A DNA stretch of 64,000 nt from Youngiibacter multivorans (GTDB lineage: Bacteria; Bacillota; Clostridia; Clostridiales; Clostridiaceae): the NCBI RefSeq assembly GCF_017873395.1, contig NZ_JAGGKC010000020.1, positions 13,307 to 77,306 of the forward strand. Direction: 5' to 3'. The notes beneath the pieces were generated by a model. The model was not told the origin of the DNA, did no database searches, and saw only the letters and a list, made by a program, of their open reading frames with translations. Below are positions 7,561-16,139 of the stretch, in pieces (position 1 is the first letter of the stretch; every line of letters starts with the position of its first letter). The position numbers and the translations under genes were made by a program.

Positions 7561-8651
7561 GCATTGACATCACGGTCATGATGGGATTGGCAAACTGGAC
7601 AGGTCCACTCCCTTACATGGAGTGGCTTCTTCCCGTCCTTGTGGCCGCACTCTGAGCATATCTGACTTGACGGAAACCACCTGCTTATCCTGATGACTTC
7701 TTTTCCATACCAATCAGCCTTGTACTGCAGTTTCGATACAAGGCTTGTCCACGATACATCAGAAATGCTTTTTACCAGTTTGCGGTTGCGCATCATGCCC
7801 TTCACATTAAGGTCCTCGATACAGATGATATCGTGGTTTTTGACTATCTCTGTACTGAGTTTGTTAAGATATTCTTTTCGCTGGTTCGCAACCTTTTCAT
7901 AAAGTCTCGCTACCTTCCGTCTCTGCTTCTGATAGTTCCTGGCTTCAGACAGGGGAATGCCTCTTTTCTCTGAAGCAAGTGCCCGCCTTGCAAGCTTTCG
8001 CTGCTCACGTCTGAGCCTCTCTTCCATTTGTCTAGTGAAATGATTGTTGTCATTCCTGCTGCCGTCTGACAGGACTGCAAAGTCAATGATTCCGAGGTCA
8101 ATTCCGACTGTAGAGTCAGTCTTTGGCAATTCACAGATTTCCTCTTCACAAAGGATTGATACGAAGAATTTCCCGCTCGGTTTCCTTCGTACTGTGGCAT
8201 TTAGTATACGCCCTTTCATCTCTCTACTGTCTGCAAACTTGACAAGGCCCAGCTTAGGAAGCTTCAGGTGATTTCCGGAAATTGAAATGTTGTTATTAGA
8301 AAATTGTGTAGTGTAGCTTTGCCTCGAACTCTTCTTGCTCTTGAACTGTGGATGCTCATTCTGGCCTTTGAAAAATCTTGAGAAGGCGTCCGACAGGTTA
8401 CGAAGGGAATTCTGGAGCGAGCACTTATCTACTTCACGAAGCCATATTGTTTCCGGGTCCCTCTTCATCTTTGTCAGAAGTTTACAGCATGCGAAATAAT
8501 TCAGACCTTTGCCAGTCTCCTCATATTCCTTGTTCCACAATTCCAGGAAATGGTTGAATACAAACCTTGAACTGCCGATTGTCCTTGCAATCAGCGTTTC
8601 CTGTTTTTTATCAGGATAGATACGGTATACATAGGCTTTATGCTGTAGCAA
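7503..8651 (-). CDS. tnpB: TnpB RNA-guided endonuclease (IS200/IS605 family)
   Basis: This 382-residue protein is an apparently intact TnpB. It has the N-terminal HKAYVYRIYPDKKQ block, and the split RuvC nuclease: Asp in TVGIDLGIIDFAVLSDG (about residue 181), Glu in IICIEDLNVKGM (about 277) and Asp in HHDRDVNAARNI (about 359). A zinc finger CSECGHK...WTCPVC lies between the last two. The frame is open to 8759, but GGAGGTGA is 5 bases before a TTG at 8651, which suits the family N-terminus. Family members cut DNA at sites defined by the omega-RNA guide and a short target motif, helping the element persist. Confidence 0.88.
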   Translation of the reverse strand: MLQHKAYVYRIYPDKKQETLIARTIGSSRFVFNHFLELWNKEYEETGKGLNYFACCKLLTKMKRDPETIWLREVDKCSLQNSLRNLSDAFSRFFKGQNEHPQFKSKKSSRQSYTTQFSNNNISISGNHLKLPKLGLVKFADSREMKGRILNATVRRKPSGKFFVSILCEEEICELPKTDSTVGIDLGIIDFAVLSDGSRNDNNHFTRQMEERLRREQRKLARRALASEKRGIPLSEARNYQKQRRKVARLYEKVANQRKEYLNKLSTEIVKNHDIICIEDLNVKGMMRNRKLVKSISDVSWTSLVSKLQYKADWYGKEVIRISRWFPSSQICSECGHKDGKKPLHVREWTCPVCQSHHDRDVNAARNILAEGLRIRALTPGS

Positions 8652-8688
8652 CGCTCTCACCTCCACCATTGTCAAAGCTTGAACTGTC

Positions 8689-9020
8689 TCATTTCTTTTT
8701 CCGACTCTGTATGTACCTGCGGATTTGCTCCTTGGTGTTTTCACTGACTGTGGCAACAAAGCAGCTGGGATTCCACTTTAAGTGCTTTGACGACATTTGG
8801 GATATAGTACTGAGGTTTGAAATAATCTTCAGATGCACATAATCATTATGTGTTTCCTCCTCCAGAATATTCATACCATTGACATCTGGAATCAGATTTA
8901 ACAAATCCTTCATATTTTTATCCACCTGCCAAATAGGGATATCATGTCAGCACTTTACACAAGGACCATATGATACAGAATCGTATAGATATATCCACGC
9001 ACATAATGTATTTCAGACAT
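8689..9020 (-). pseudogene. tnpA: TnpA (Y1 HUH transposase) remnant
   Basis: Starting at an ATG at 9020, the frame reads MSEIHYVRGYIYTILYHMVLV, the normal TnpA start (compare YHxVFxxKYR). It then shifts frame, meets a TGA where the family has an Arg codon, and continues as HDIPIWQVDKNMKDLL to LKIISN. The HUH pair is damaged (YVH in NDYVHLKI instead of HVH). The LKG-SS-LRREFP helix is deleted: SQMSSKHLKWNPSCFVATV follows directly. The catalytic tyrosine region IRRYIQSR is present at the C-terminus. The gene is inactive but recognisable over its whole length. Confidence 0.75.
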
Positions 9021-9145
9021 AATGAAGGTCCGGTTCCTTTACATTTGAATAGTGCAAAGCTACAACACAAGGTGCTTTGTGATGATTATTACTTGATATA
9101 TGCTAATGTTATAAGTATTTTTTAGTTCTTGACTTCACTTGCAAA

Positions 9146-9162
9146 CTCACGACTGAAGTCAC
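9146..9162. repeat. Left-end subterminal hairpin of the IS element
   Basis: CTCACGAC-TGAAGTCAC forms an imperfect stem-loop that matches the right-end hairpin (CATGACTAAAGTCACGAG) in sequence. Next to it, AAGTATGCTC (9163-9172) is the reverse complement of GAGCATACTT near the right end (7407-7416). Confidence 0.5.
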
Positions 9163-9170
9163 AAGTATGC

Positions 9171-9508
9171 TCAACTTACTCATCAAGATAGAGTCAACTT
9201 CATTTTCTGTATTTTCAAATTCCAAAACTCAGACTGTTCCAATCTTCTCATCTCATCCGACTTCTTTTCTCGTGCTTGCACGCATTTTGACATCTATGGT
9301 GCATCACTCGAGATGTTTCATTCCATATTTTCAGAATATCACCTAAAATTGTGCTATGAGATCAATTTCCCATAAAACGGTTCCATAAATTGCACTATTG
9401 GAAACCTTTGGTTCTGTACGTTCAAAACATGCAAATTGCATTAAATTGTTTGATATTCAAAGTATATATTTTTTGATTTCTTTTATACATGCATGTAAAC
9501 GATAAATG
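9171..9508. other. Non-coding gap, no feature seen
   Basis: About 340 AT-rich bases lie between the IS left end and the promoter of the BMP transporter. I see no reading frame with a ribosome site, no strong hairpin and no purine-riboswitch core, although a nucleoside transporter follows. Confidence 0.5.
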
Positions 9509-9537
9509 TTGTGATTTTGTGAATAAATCCTTATAAT
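9509..9537 (+). promoter_or_regulatory. Promoter of the BMP/nucleoside transporter operon
   Basis: TTGTGA (9509-9514) and TATAAT (9532-9537) are separated by exactly 17 bases. Transcription would start about 40 bases before the lipoprotein start codon, leaving no room for a structured riboswitch. Confidence 0.7.
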
Positions 9538-9584
9538 GAAGACAACGACAGAAAGTCGAACGAAGTAAACGGAGGGTTTTTCAT

Positions 9585-10742
9585 ATGAAAAAAATGCTGG
9601 CTATTGTCATGTCCATCCTGCTTGTAGGTATGGTCGCCGCTGGTTGCGGATCTAAGTCACCGACTACCCCAACTACGCCGAGCGGATTTGAAATTGCGCT
9701 TATCACCGACAAAGGAAACATCGATGACAAGTCATTCAACCAGGGAGCATGGGAAGGCGTCGTAAAGTTCGCTGAAGGCGCAAAAATCACACACAAGTAC
9801 TACAAGCCTGAGGAAGCATCAGATTCCGGATATCTTGCAGCCATAGACCTTGCAGTCACCGGAGGAGCAAAGGTAATAGTAACTCCTGGATTCCTGTTCG
9901 AGGTACCTATGTATGACGCGCAGACAAAATATCCTAACGTCAAGTTCATACTTCTTGATGGAGCACCTCATACAGCTGACTACAAGACATTCGAGACAAA
10001 GTCAAACGTAGCAAGCGTATTCTATGCTGAAGAAGAATCAGGATACCTTGCAGGCTATGCAGCAGTAATGGACGGCATGACCAAGCTTGGTTTCATGGGC
10101 GGAATGGCAGTTCCTGCAGTTCAGGCATTCGGATACGGATTCCTTCAGGGTGCTGAGAATGCAGCCAAGGAGCTCGGACTCGCAGATGGATCAGTAAAGG
10201 TAACCTACCACTACACAGGTAACTTTGAAGAGAACGATACAAACAAGGCAACAGCAAAGACCATGTACCAGGAAGGTGCTGAAGTCATATTCGCTGCAGG
10301 CGGAGCAGTTGGTAAGTCAGTAATGTCTGCAGCTACTGAAGCAAATGCAAAGGTAATAGGAGTTGACGTTGACCAGAGATACGACAGCCCTACTGTAATC
10401 ACTTCAGCAATGAAGGGACTCGGGGCATCAGTCATAAGCGTTCTTGAGTCGATATACAAGACCAACAGCTGGACCACCTATGCAGGAAAGTCAACATACT
10501 TCAACGCAACCAATAATGGCGTAGGACTTCCTACAGCAGTAATTGGCGATACAAAGGCAAATGCATTCGACAGATTCAAGAAATTCGACAAGGCAGCATA
10601 CGACAAGGCATATGAGTCCCTTTCAAAGGGAACTGTAGACCCGATCCGTGAGCTCAAGGTAGAAGCAAAGACAGGTTATGCGACTGCAACAGAACTTAAG
10701 GACGGATTCAAGCTTGTTAAGGTTTCTGTAACTACCAGGTAA
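9585..10742 (+). CDS. BMP-family lipoprotein, nucleoside-type ABC substrate-binding protein
   Basis: The 385-residue protein is the surface receptor of an ABC importer of the BMP/PnrA/BmpA family, whose known members bind nucleosides. Residues 1-21 form a lipoprotein signal with a VAAGC lipobox (lipid-anchored Cys21). A short Ser/Thr/Pro linker follows, then the family core with IALITDKGNIDDKSFNQGAWEG near residue 34 and LGFMGGMAVPAVQAFGYGFLQGA near residue 168. GGAGGG precedes the ATG. The next three genes encode the ATPase and two permeases, so transport of purine or pyrimidine nucleosides is the best inference. Confidence 0.9.
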   Translation: MKKMLAIVMSILLVGMVAAGCGSKSPTTPTTPSGFEIALITDKGNIDDKSFNQGAWEGVVKFAEGAKITHKYYKPEEASDSGYLAAIDLAVTGGAKVIVTPGFLFEVPMYDAQTKYPNVKFILLDGAPHTADYKTFETKSNVASVFYAEEESGYLAGYAAVMDGMTKLGFMGGMAVPAVQAFGYGFLQGAENAAKELGLADGSVKVTYHYTGNFEENDTNKATAKTMYQEGAEVIFAAGGAVGKSVMSAATEANAKVIGVDVDQRYDSPTVITSAMKGLGASVISVLESIYKTNSWTTYAGKSTYFNATNNGVGLPTAVIGDTKANAFDRFKKFDKAAYDKAYESLSKGTVDPIRELKVEAKTGYATATELKDGFKLVKVSVTTR

Positions 10743-10798
10743 AAAATCAAGTCAGCTCGCATATTGGCCTGCGCCTTATGCAAGTCAGGAAAGCAAAT

Positions 10799-10830
10799 GG
10801 GGGAAGGCGCGAGTTTTCCCCTATTTTTGT
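10799..10830 (+). terminator. Leaky terminator between lipoprotein and ATPase genes
   Basis: GGGGGAA and TTTTCCCC flank GGCGCGAG and are followed by TATTTTTG. A further stem can form with TGCGCCTT upstream pairing with AAGGCGC. A weak internal terminator here would let the receptor be made in excess over the ATPase and permeases, a common arrangement in ABC importers. Confidence 0.55.
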
Positions 10831-10861
10831 CTAAAATAACAGGGAGGAAGAAGAGGTTATC

Positions 10862-12412
10862 GTGGAAAACAACTATATTATCGAGATGCGCAACATAACC
10901 AAAGTGTTTCCAGGCATCATCGCAAATGATGATGTCACCCTTAACTTGAAAAAGGGCGAAGTCCATGCTCTTCTCGGTGAGAACGGAGCAGGAAAATCCA
11001 CGCTCATGAGTGTCCTCTTCGGACTGTACCAGGCTGAAAAGGGCGAGATAAGGAAAAATGGACAGGTAGTCAAAATAAACAACCCGAACGATGCCAATAA
11101 CCTTGGTATAGGAATGGTCCACCAGCACTTCAAGCTCGTCGAGATCTTCACAGTCCTTGAGAACATCATACTTGGTGTGGAGCCCATTAGAATGGGGTTT
11201 CTTGAAGAGAGCGAAGCAAGGGAGAAGGTGGTCAAGCTAAGCGAACAGTATGGACTGAAGGTAGACCCTGATGCCGTAATAGAGAAGATCAGTGTCGGTA
11301 TGCAGCAGAGGGTGGAAATACTCAAGATGCTATACAGGGACAACGAGATACTGATATTCGACGAACCTACTGCTGTGCTCACTCCACAGGAAATCAAGGA
11401 GCTCCTTGAGATAATGCGAGGCTTCGCAAAGGAAGGCAAGTCAATACTCTTCATAACCCACAAGCTCAATGAGATCAAGGAAGTTGCCGACAGATGCACA
11501 GTGCTTAGAAAAGGCAAGTACATCGGTACGGTCGATGTCAAATCCACCTCCAAGGAAGAGCTGTCCAGGATGATGGTAGGCAGGGACATTGATTTTAGTA
11601 TAGATAAGAAACCAAGCGAACCAGGAGATGTAGTTCTTTCTGTAAAGGGTGTTACAGTACCCTCCAAGACACACAAGAACAATGCGGTCAAGAACGTATC
11701 TTTCGATGTTAAGAGGGGCGAGATTGTCTGCCTTGCAGGAATCGACGGAAACGGCCAGACTGAATTTGTTTCAGCACTTACAGGTCTTGAAAAATCCACC
11801 GGTGGTACGATCACCCTTGGTGGCAAGGACCTCACAAAGGCATCAATCAGGCACCGTTCAGAATCAGGAATGAGCCACATACCTGAAGACAGGCACAAAC
11901 ACGGACTTGTACTCGACTACAGCCTCGAGGAGAACCTGATACTCCAGAGGTACTGGCAGCCTGAGTTCCAGAAGAGTGGATTCCTGCGATTTGATGCCAT
12001 GAGAAAGTATGCTGAAAAGCTGATCAGCCAGTATGACGTGAGAAGCGGCCAGGGACCAGTTACACCTGCCAGGAGCATGTCAGGCGGAAATCAGCAGAAA
12101 GCCATCATCGCCAGGGAAATAGACAAGAAGCATGAGCTGCTTGTTGCAGTCCAGCCGACAAGAGGCCTTGATGTAGGAGCTATAGAATACATTCATAAGC
12201 AGCTGGTTTCAACAAGGGACGCTGGAAAGGGTGTACTGCTGATATCTCTTGAGCTTGATGAGGTAATGAATGTAAGCGACAGGATCCTTGTCATGTACGA
12301 GGGCGAAATCGTGGGAGAACTCGATCCGAAGAATACAACTGTCGAAGAACTCGGACTGTACATGTCTGGAGCAAAGAGGAATACGGCAAAGGAGAACAGC
12401 CATGGAGAATAA
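10862..12412 (+). CDS. ABC transporter ATPase with two NBDs (nucleoside/BMP type)
   Basis: This 516-residue protein has two fused ATP-binding domains like RbsA/NupA. The first (about residues 5-240) has Walker A GENGAGKST and Walker B LIFDEPTAVLTP. The second (about 258-500) has the degenerate Walker A GIDGNGQTE and the signature MSGGNQQK followed by VAVQPTRGLDVGA, both normal for this family. The start is GTG at 10862, with an AGAGG purine-rich site upstream. It energises the two downstream permeases; its 3' end overlaps the first permease gene by 11 bases. Confidence 0.9.
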   Translation: MENNYIIEMRNITKVFPGIIANDDVTLNLKKGEVHALLGENGAGKSTLMSVLFGLYQAEKGEIRKNGQVVKINNPNDANNLGIGMVHQHFKLVEIFTVLENIILGVEPIRMGFLEESEAREKVVKLSEQYGLKVDPDAVIEKISVGMQQRVEILKMLYRDNEILIFDEPTAVLTPQEIKELLEIMRGFAKEGKSILFITHKLNEIKEVADRCTVLRKGKYIGTVDVKSTSKEELSRMMVGRDIDFSIDKKPSEPGDVVLSVKGVTVPSKTHKNNAVKNVSFDVKRGEIVCLAGIDGNGQTEFVSALTGLEKSTGGTITLGGKDLTKASIRHRSESGMSHIPEDRHKHGLVLDYSLEENLILQRYWQPEFQKSGFLRFDAMRKYAEKLISQYDVRSGQGPVTPARSMSGGNQQKAIIAREIDKKHELLVAVQPTRGLDVGAIEYIHKQLVSTRDAGKGVLLISLELDEVMNVSDRILVMYEGEIVGELDPKNTTVEELGLYMSGAKRNTAKENSHGE

Positions 12413-13517
12413 GAAGACTTTTGACATCATGAAAATAACCAAGAGCAAGGGATTCTCATCCTTCACCTCCGCACTGCTTGCTATATTCCTGGGACTTGTA
12501 TTTGGATTCATAGTAATGCTGGCTGCTGATGCAGGAAATGCAATAGCTGGATTCACAAACGTAATGGCCGGAGGCTTCAAGCGTCTGGGCGACGTCTTCT
12601 ACTTCGCGACCCCTATAATGATGACCGGTCTTGCTGTGGGCTTCGCCTTCAAGATGGGACTCTTCAACATCGGAGCTTCAGGACAGTACACCATGGGTAT
12701 GTTCTTCGCTCTCTATGTGGGATTCATGGTAAAGCTTCCTGGCAGCCTTCACTGGATAGCAGCTATCCTTGCAGGAATGATAGGCGGCATGCTTTGGGGT
12801 ATAATCCCCGGAGTATTCAAAGCGATACTTAATGTCAACGAGGTAATAACTTCGATCATGTTCAACTACATCGGAATGTACCTAATTGACATGCTCATAC
12901 AGAGCAACGGCACAATGTATGTATCTGCTAAGACAAGGACAAACTATCTGCCGTCAACAGTTCAGCTTCCCTCACTTGGGATAAGCGGTTCAAATGTCAA
13001 CATTTCGATTATCATTGCCATAATAATCGGTGTACTGCTATATATCCTGCTTCAGAAGACCACCTTCGGATATGAGCTTAAGGCTACAGGATTCAACAAG
13101 TTCGCGGCAGACTATGCCGGAATGAACGGTAAGAAGAATATAATCCTCACCATGGCAATAGCAGGAGCCCTTGCAGGACTGGGCGGTGCCTTTGCAATAC
13201 TTGCGCCATCAGGTATCACAGGCAGCAGCATGACCTATGAGCCTATCAATATAATCGCTTCTGCAGGCTTCAACGGAATCGCTGTAGCGCTCCTCGGAAA
13301 CTCACACCCGCTCGGTATAATCTTCTCCGCCCTCTTCATATCGCATATCCAGAGAGGCGGAACGCTTGCAAGCCTCCAGGGCTACAAGCCGGAGATCATT
13401 GACGTAGTTATCGCCGTAATAATATACTTCTCAGCTTTTGCGATGGTAATGAACGCAGCAGTCGGCAGGTTCTTTAAGAAGCGGATGCACAGGAATGAAG
13501 CAAAGGAGGCGAAGTAA
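12402..13517 (+). CDS. ABC transporter permease (nucleoside/BMP type), first subunit
   Basis: The 371-residue integral membrane protein belongs to the BPD_transp_2 permeases that pair with BMP receptors. It has about nine hydrophobic segments, and loop motifs such as GLFNIGASGQYTMG and the EAA-like GFNKFAADYAGMN. The frame is open from 12288, but that would overlap the ATPase by 125 bases; the ATG at 12402 has GGAG 7 bases upstream and overlaps by 11, indicating translational coupling. The second permease starts at the next base after its stop. Confidence 0.88.
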   Translation: MENKKTFDIMKITKSKGFSSFTSALLAIFLGLVFGFIVMLAADAGNAIAGFTNVMAGGFKRLGDVFYFATPIMMTGLAVGFAFKMGLFNIGASGQYTMGMFFALYVGFMVKLPGSLHWIAAILAGMIGGMLWGIIPGVFKAILNVNEVITSIMFNYIGMYLIDMLIQSNGTMYVSAKTRTNYLPSTVQLPSLGISGSNVNISIIIAIIIGVLLYILLQKTTFGYELKATGFNKFAADYAGMNGKKNIILTMAIAGALAGLGGAFAILAPSGITGSSMTYEPINIIASAGFNGIAVALLGNSHPLGIIFSALFISHIQRGGTLASLQGYKPEIIDVVIAVIIYFSAFAMVMNAAVGRFFKKRMHRNEAKEAK

Positions 13518-14483
13518 GTGGATACTCTATACTATCTTATACAAAATATGCTTCCTGTAGGAATTCCACTGCTTCTTGTAGCGCTTGGAGGAATGTACAG
13601 TGAAAGAAGCGGCGTAATCAACATAGCCCTCGAAGGAATAATGCTGTTCGGAGCCTTCTTCGGTGCCCTGTTCGTATTCTCAGTTCAGAAGAGCGGAATG
13701 AGTCCGCAGACCATACTCCTGCTTGGCATGGTAGTAGCTGCGATCTCAGGGTTGATATATTCCCTGCTGCTCTCGTTCGCGGCAGTAAGCATGAAGGCTA
13801 ACCAGACAATCACAGGAACATCACTCAACATGCTCATACCTGCAGCAATACTTCTGTTTGCCAAGATGTTCTTCAACAGCGACGGAATCACAACAGACAT
13901 GAACTTCTATATACAGAAGGTCCCTGTCCTAGGTGATATTCCTGTAATAGGACAGCTTTTCTTCCAGAAGACCTACATGACAATATATATAGGATTCGTA
14001 CTCATGGCCATTGTAACGGTGATCTTCTACAAGACAAGGTTCGGCCTGAGGCTCAGGGCCTGCGGGGAACATCCCCAGGCTGCTGACTCTGTAGGAATAA
14101 ACGTATACTTCATGAGATATGCTGGAGTCAGCATATCGGGAATCCTTGCAGGAATAGGTGGCTTCTTCTACTCGGTCGGGGTAATGGACGGCAATGTCAA
14201 CGGACATACCGGAGTCGCCGGATTCGGATTCCTAGCTCTGGCGGTAATGATATTCGGGCAGTGGAGACCTGGAAGGATACTCTTTGCAGCGATGTTCTTC
14301 GCATTCCTGAGGACCCTTGCATACTCAGTAGCCCTGATACCGTTCCTTAACAACCTGGGTATCAACCAGACCTACTACAAGATGCTTCCATACGTAGCCA
14401 CTATGGTTGTCCTCGCCTTCACCTCAAAGAAATCAAGGGCTCCGAAGGCTGAAGGAATACCATACGACAAATCGCTTAGATAA
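13518..14483 (+). CDS. ABC transporter permease (nucleoside/BMP type), second subunit
   Basis: This 321-residue permease is the partner of the preceding one, with eight to ten hydrophobic segments, the conserved ERSGVINIALEGIMLFGAF-type stretch near residue 28 (here SERSGVINIALEG) and LRACGEHPQAADSVGINV in the ATPase-contact loop. The start is GTG at 13518, directly after the previous stop, with GGAGG inside the end of the upstream gene. It completes a four-gene importer (receptor, ATPase, two permeases) that ends at a terminator. Confidence 0.88.
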   Translation: MDTLYYLIQNMLPVGIPLLLVALGGMYSERSGVINIALEGIMLFGAFFGALFVFSVQKSGMSPQTILLLGMVVAAISGLIYSLLLSFAAVSMKANQTITGTSLNMLIPAAILLFAKMFFNSDGITTDMNFYIQKVPVLGDIPVIGQLFFQKTYMTIYIGFVLMAIVTVIFYKTRFGLRLRACGEHPQAADSVGINVYFMRYAGVSISGILAGIGGFFYSVGVMDGNVNGHTGVAGFGFLALAVMIFGQWRPGRILFAAMFFAFLRTLAYSVALIPFLNNLGINQTYYKMLPYVATMVVLAFTSKKSRAPKAEGIPYDKSLR

Positions 14484-14502
14484 TAAACTGAATAATAACA
14501 AT

Positions 14503-14547
14503 GGAAGAAGAGCAGCCAATCCAAAAAAGATTGGCTGTTCTTCTTCC
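14503..14547 (+). terminator. Terminator of the BMP transporter operon
   Basis: A 19-bp near-perfect stem (GGAAGAAGAGCAGCCAATC and complement, one GU-type mismatch) encloses CAAAAAA. There is no long T-run after it, but the stem is very stable and lies 20 bases past the last permease stop. Confidence 0.7.
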
Positions 14548-14621
14548 ATATCAGTATGTCATTGATCAGGTCATTACCCAGGTCATATTCAGATATTCAC
14601 GAAATTATACTCCCGAAATAG

Positions 14622-14667
14622 CAAGAACATGATTTACAAGATCGTATTCTTGTAAATCATGTTCTTG
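14622..14667. repeat. 20-bp perfect palindrome upstream of the ATPase gene
   Basis: CAAGAACATGATTTACAAGA (14622-14641) and its exact complement (14648-14667) flank the 6-base loop TCGTAT. No T-run follows on either strand, so it is not a usual terminator. It ends 40 bases before the DUF234-type ATPase start and may be an operator, an RNA hairpin in its leader, or an insertion footprint. Confidence 0.7.
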
Positions 14668-14706
14668 TATGGTATAACGTAGATAATGAACAGATTGGAG
14701 GCGACT

Positions 14707-16089
14707 ATGATGGACTTTGTGGGAAGAGTTAAAGAACTTGCTGGTCTTGAAAAACAGTATGAAAGCGCAAAATTTGAGTTCAGCGTAATTTATGGAAGGC
14801 GAAGAGTCGGCAAAACATGGCTGATACAGAAATTCATTCAAGATAGATCAGCTATTTACTATATGGGAATTGAAGCTGGTGCATCAAGCAACCTACAGTC
14901 TTTGTCACGAGAAATCCACAGATTCACTGGCAGCGAAGGAATGGCTCCTTGGCAGACTTATGAAGATTTGTTCCACTATCTTGCAATGATATCAAAAGAT
15001 CGGAGAATCGTCTTTGTAATTGACGAGTATCCATACCTTGCAGCTTCAGCACCAGAAATTTCCTCGCTGATACAGAAATTCTGCGACCATGAATGGCGAG
15101 ATTCAAGATTGCATCTAATATTATGCGGCTCGTCGATGAGTTTCATGGAGCATCAGGTGCTTGGAGCCAAGAGCCCGCTGTACGGCAGAAGTACTGCTCA
15201 GTACCGCCTTATGCCATTCACATTCTTTGAGACCTTAGATTATCTTGCTCCGATGAGTAAGGAAGATTCAGCAATAATTCACTGCGCAACAGGTGGAATT
15301 GCAGAGTACCTAAGTCATGTGGATAAATCAAAATCGCTTGAGGCCAACTTGATTTCATTGTTCTTCGAAAGCAGCGGAAGACTTTATGAGGAACCTTCAA
15401 ATATTCTGAAGCAGGAACTTAGAGAGCCCCGAGTTTACAATGACATATTGGATGCCATGGCAAAAGGTTCTAGCAAAAGCAATGAAATAGCCACAAAGGT
15501 CAATATGCAGTCAGGTGCAATAAACCGTTACTTCGAATCTCTTGCAGACCTTGGTATAATCAGAAAAGAAAAGCCAATTGGCAATGAATCAGGCAGAAAG
15601 ACGATATACAGGATTCAGGATGGATGCTTCAGATTCTGGTACCGCTTTGTGATGCCGAACCAAAGCGCCATAATGTCAGGACTTGGAGTTCAAGTTTTTG
15701 AGAAAGTAGTAAAGCCAGTCATACCAGAATTTATGGGTCAGGGCTTTGAAGACATATTCTTCGACCACTTCGACAAATGGAACCATGATGGTCTGTTTCC
15801 GGATCTTGTGACAAAACGAGGAAGATGGTGGGGAAACAATCTACTCGAACACCGGGAAGAGGAAATTGATCTGGTAGGAGTAGGAATTCAAATGAAATTC
15901 TTTGGCGAAGCGAAATGGAGAAATGAAAAAGCTGGCATCGAAGTCTTCCAGTCACTGGAGAAAAAGAGCCGCCTAATCGAATCTGCAAAAAGGTACTATA
16001 TTATATTCAGCAAGTCAGGATTTACCGAATCCATTGTTGATTTTTCGAAAGACAGGGACGACATCCTTCTTTTTACATTCCTTGACTAA
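14707..16089 (+). CDS. AAA-type ATPase with DUF234 (archaeal ATPase-like)
   Basis: The 460-residue protein has a P-loop ATPase (about residues 1-220) with FSVIYGRRRVGKTWLI (Walker A) and IVFVIDEYPYLA (Walker B), an LILCGSSMSFM sensor strand, a winged-helix segment (about 255-300) and a C-terminal DUF234 region resembling a PD-(D/E)XK nuclease fold (EEIDLVGV...FFGEAKW). Such proteins are widespread in archaea and anaerobic bacteria; their role is unknown, with defence or toxin-like functions suggested. GGAGG lies 5 bases before ATG 14707 (8 before a second ATG at 14710). It is monocistronic. Confidence 0.85.
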   Translation: MMDFVGRVKELAGLEKQYESAKFEFSVIYGRRRVGKTWLIQKFIQDRSAIYYMGIEAGASSNLQSLSREIHRFTGSEGMAPWQTYEDLFHYLAMISKDRRIVFVIDEYPYLAASAPEISSLIQKFCDHEWRDSRLHLILCGSSMSFMEHQVLGAKSPLYGRSTAQYRLMPFTFFETLDYLAPMSKEDSAIIHCATGGIAEYLSHVDKSKSLEANLISLFFESSGRLYEEPSNILKQELREPRVYNDILDAMAKGSSKSNEIATKVNMQSGAINRYFESLADLGIIRKEKPIGNESGRKTIYRIQDGCFRFWYRFVMPNQSAIMSGLGVQVFEKVVKPVIPEFMGQGFEDIFFDHFDKWNHDGLFPDLVTKRGRWWGNNLLEHREEEIDLVGVGIQMKFFGEAKWRNEKAGIEVFQSLEKKSRLIESAKRYYIIFSKSGFTESIVDFSKDRDDILLFTFLD

Positions 16090-16090
16090 A

Positions 16091-16122
16091 TTAAGTCCGC
16101 AGGATAACCCCTGCGGACTTAA
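16091..16122. terminator. Bidirectional terminator
   Basis: TTAAGTCCGCAGG pairs perfectly with CCTGCGGACTTAA across a 6-base loop between two convergent genes. It can stop both the ATPase gene and the EamA transporter gene. Confidence 0.75.
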
Positions 16123-16139
16123 AAACGCTCAATTATTAC

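Larger units (their letters stand above)
7371..9170 (-). mobile_element. IS200/IS605-family element (tnpA decayed, tnpB intact)
   Basis: The element carries a broken tnpA followed by an intact tnpB on the same strand, the order found in IS605/ISDra2-type elements. Subterminal hairpins lie at both ends: around 7371-7400 (right end; ATGACT/AGTCAC stem) and 9146-9162 (left end, CTCACGAC-TGAAGTCAC). There are no terminal inverted repeats or target duplications, as expected for HUH elements. The outer limits are approximate because the target motif cannot be verified. Transposition would need TnpA supplied in trans. Confidence 0.7.

Noticed and set aside
7503..8651. Cas12-type CRISPR effector
   Set aside because: The protein is TnpB-sized, lies behind a tnpA remnant with IS605 end hairpins, and no CRISPR repeats exist in the window.
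9171..9584. Purine riboswitch before the nucleoside transporter
   Set aside because: The predicted transcription start leaves only about 40 bases, and the aptamer core is not found.
10862..12412. Degenerate second Walker A as a sign of gene decay
   Set aside because: GIDGNGQTE-type loops are normal in the second domain of this dual-ATPase family.
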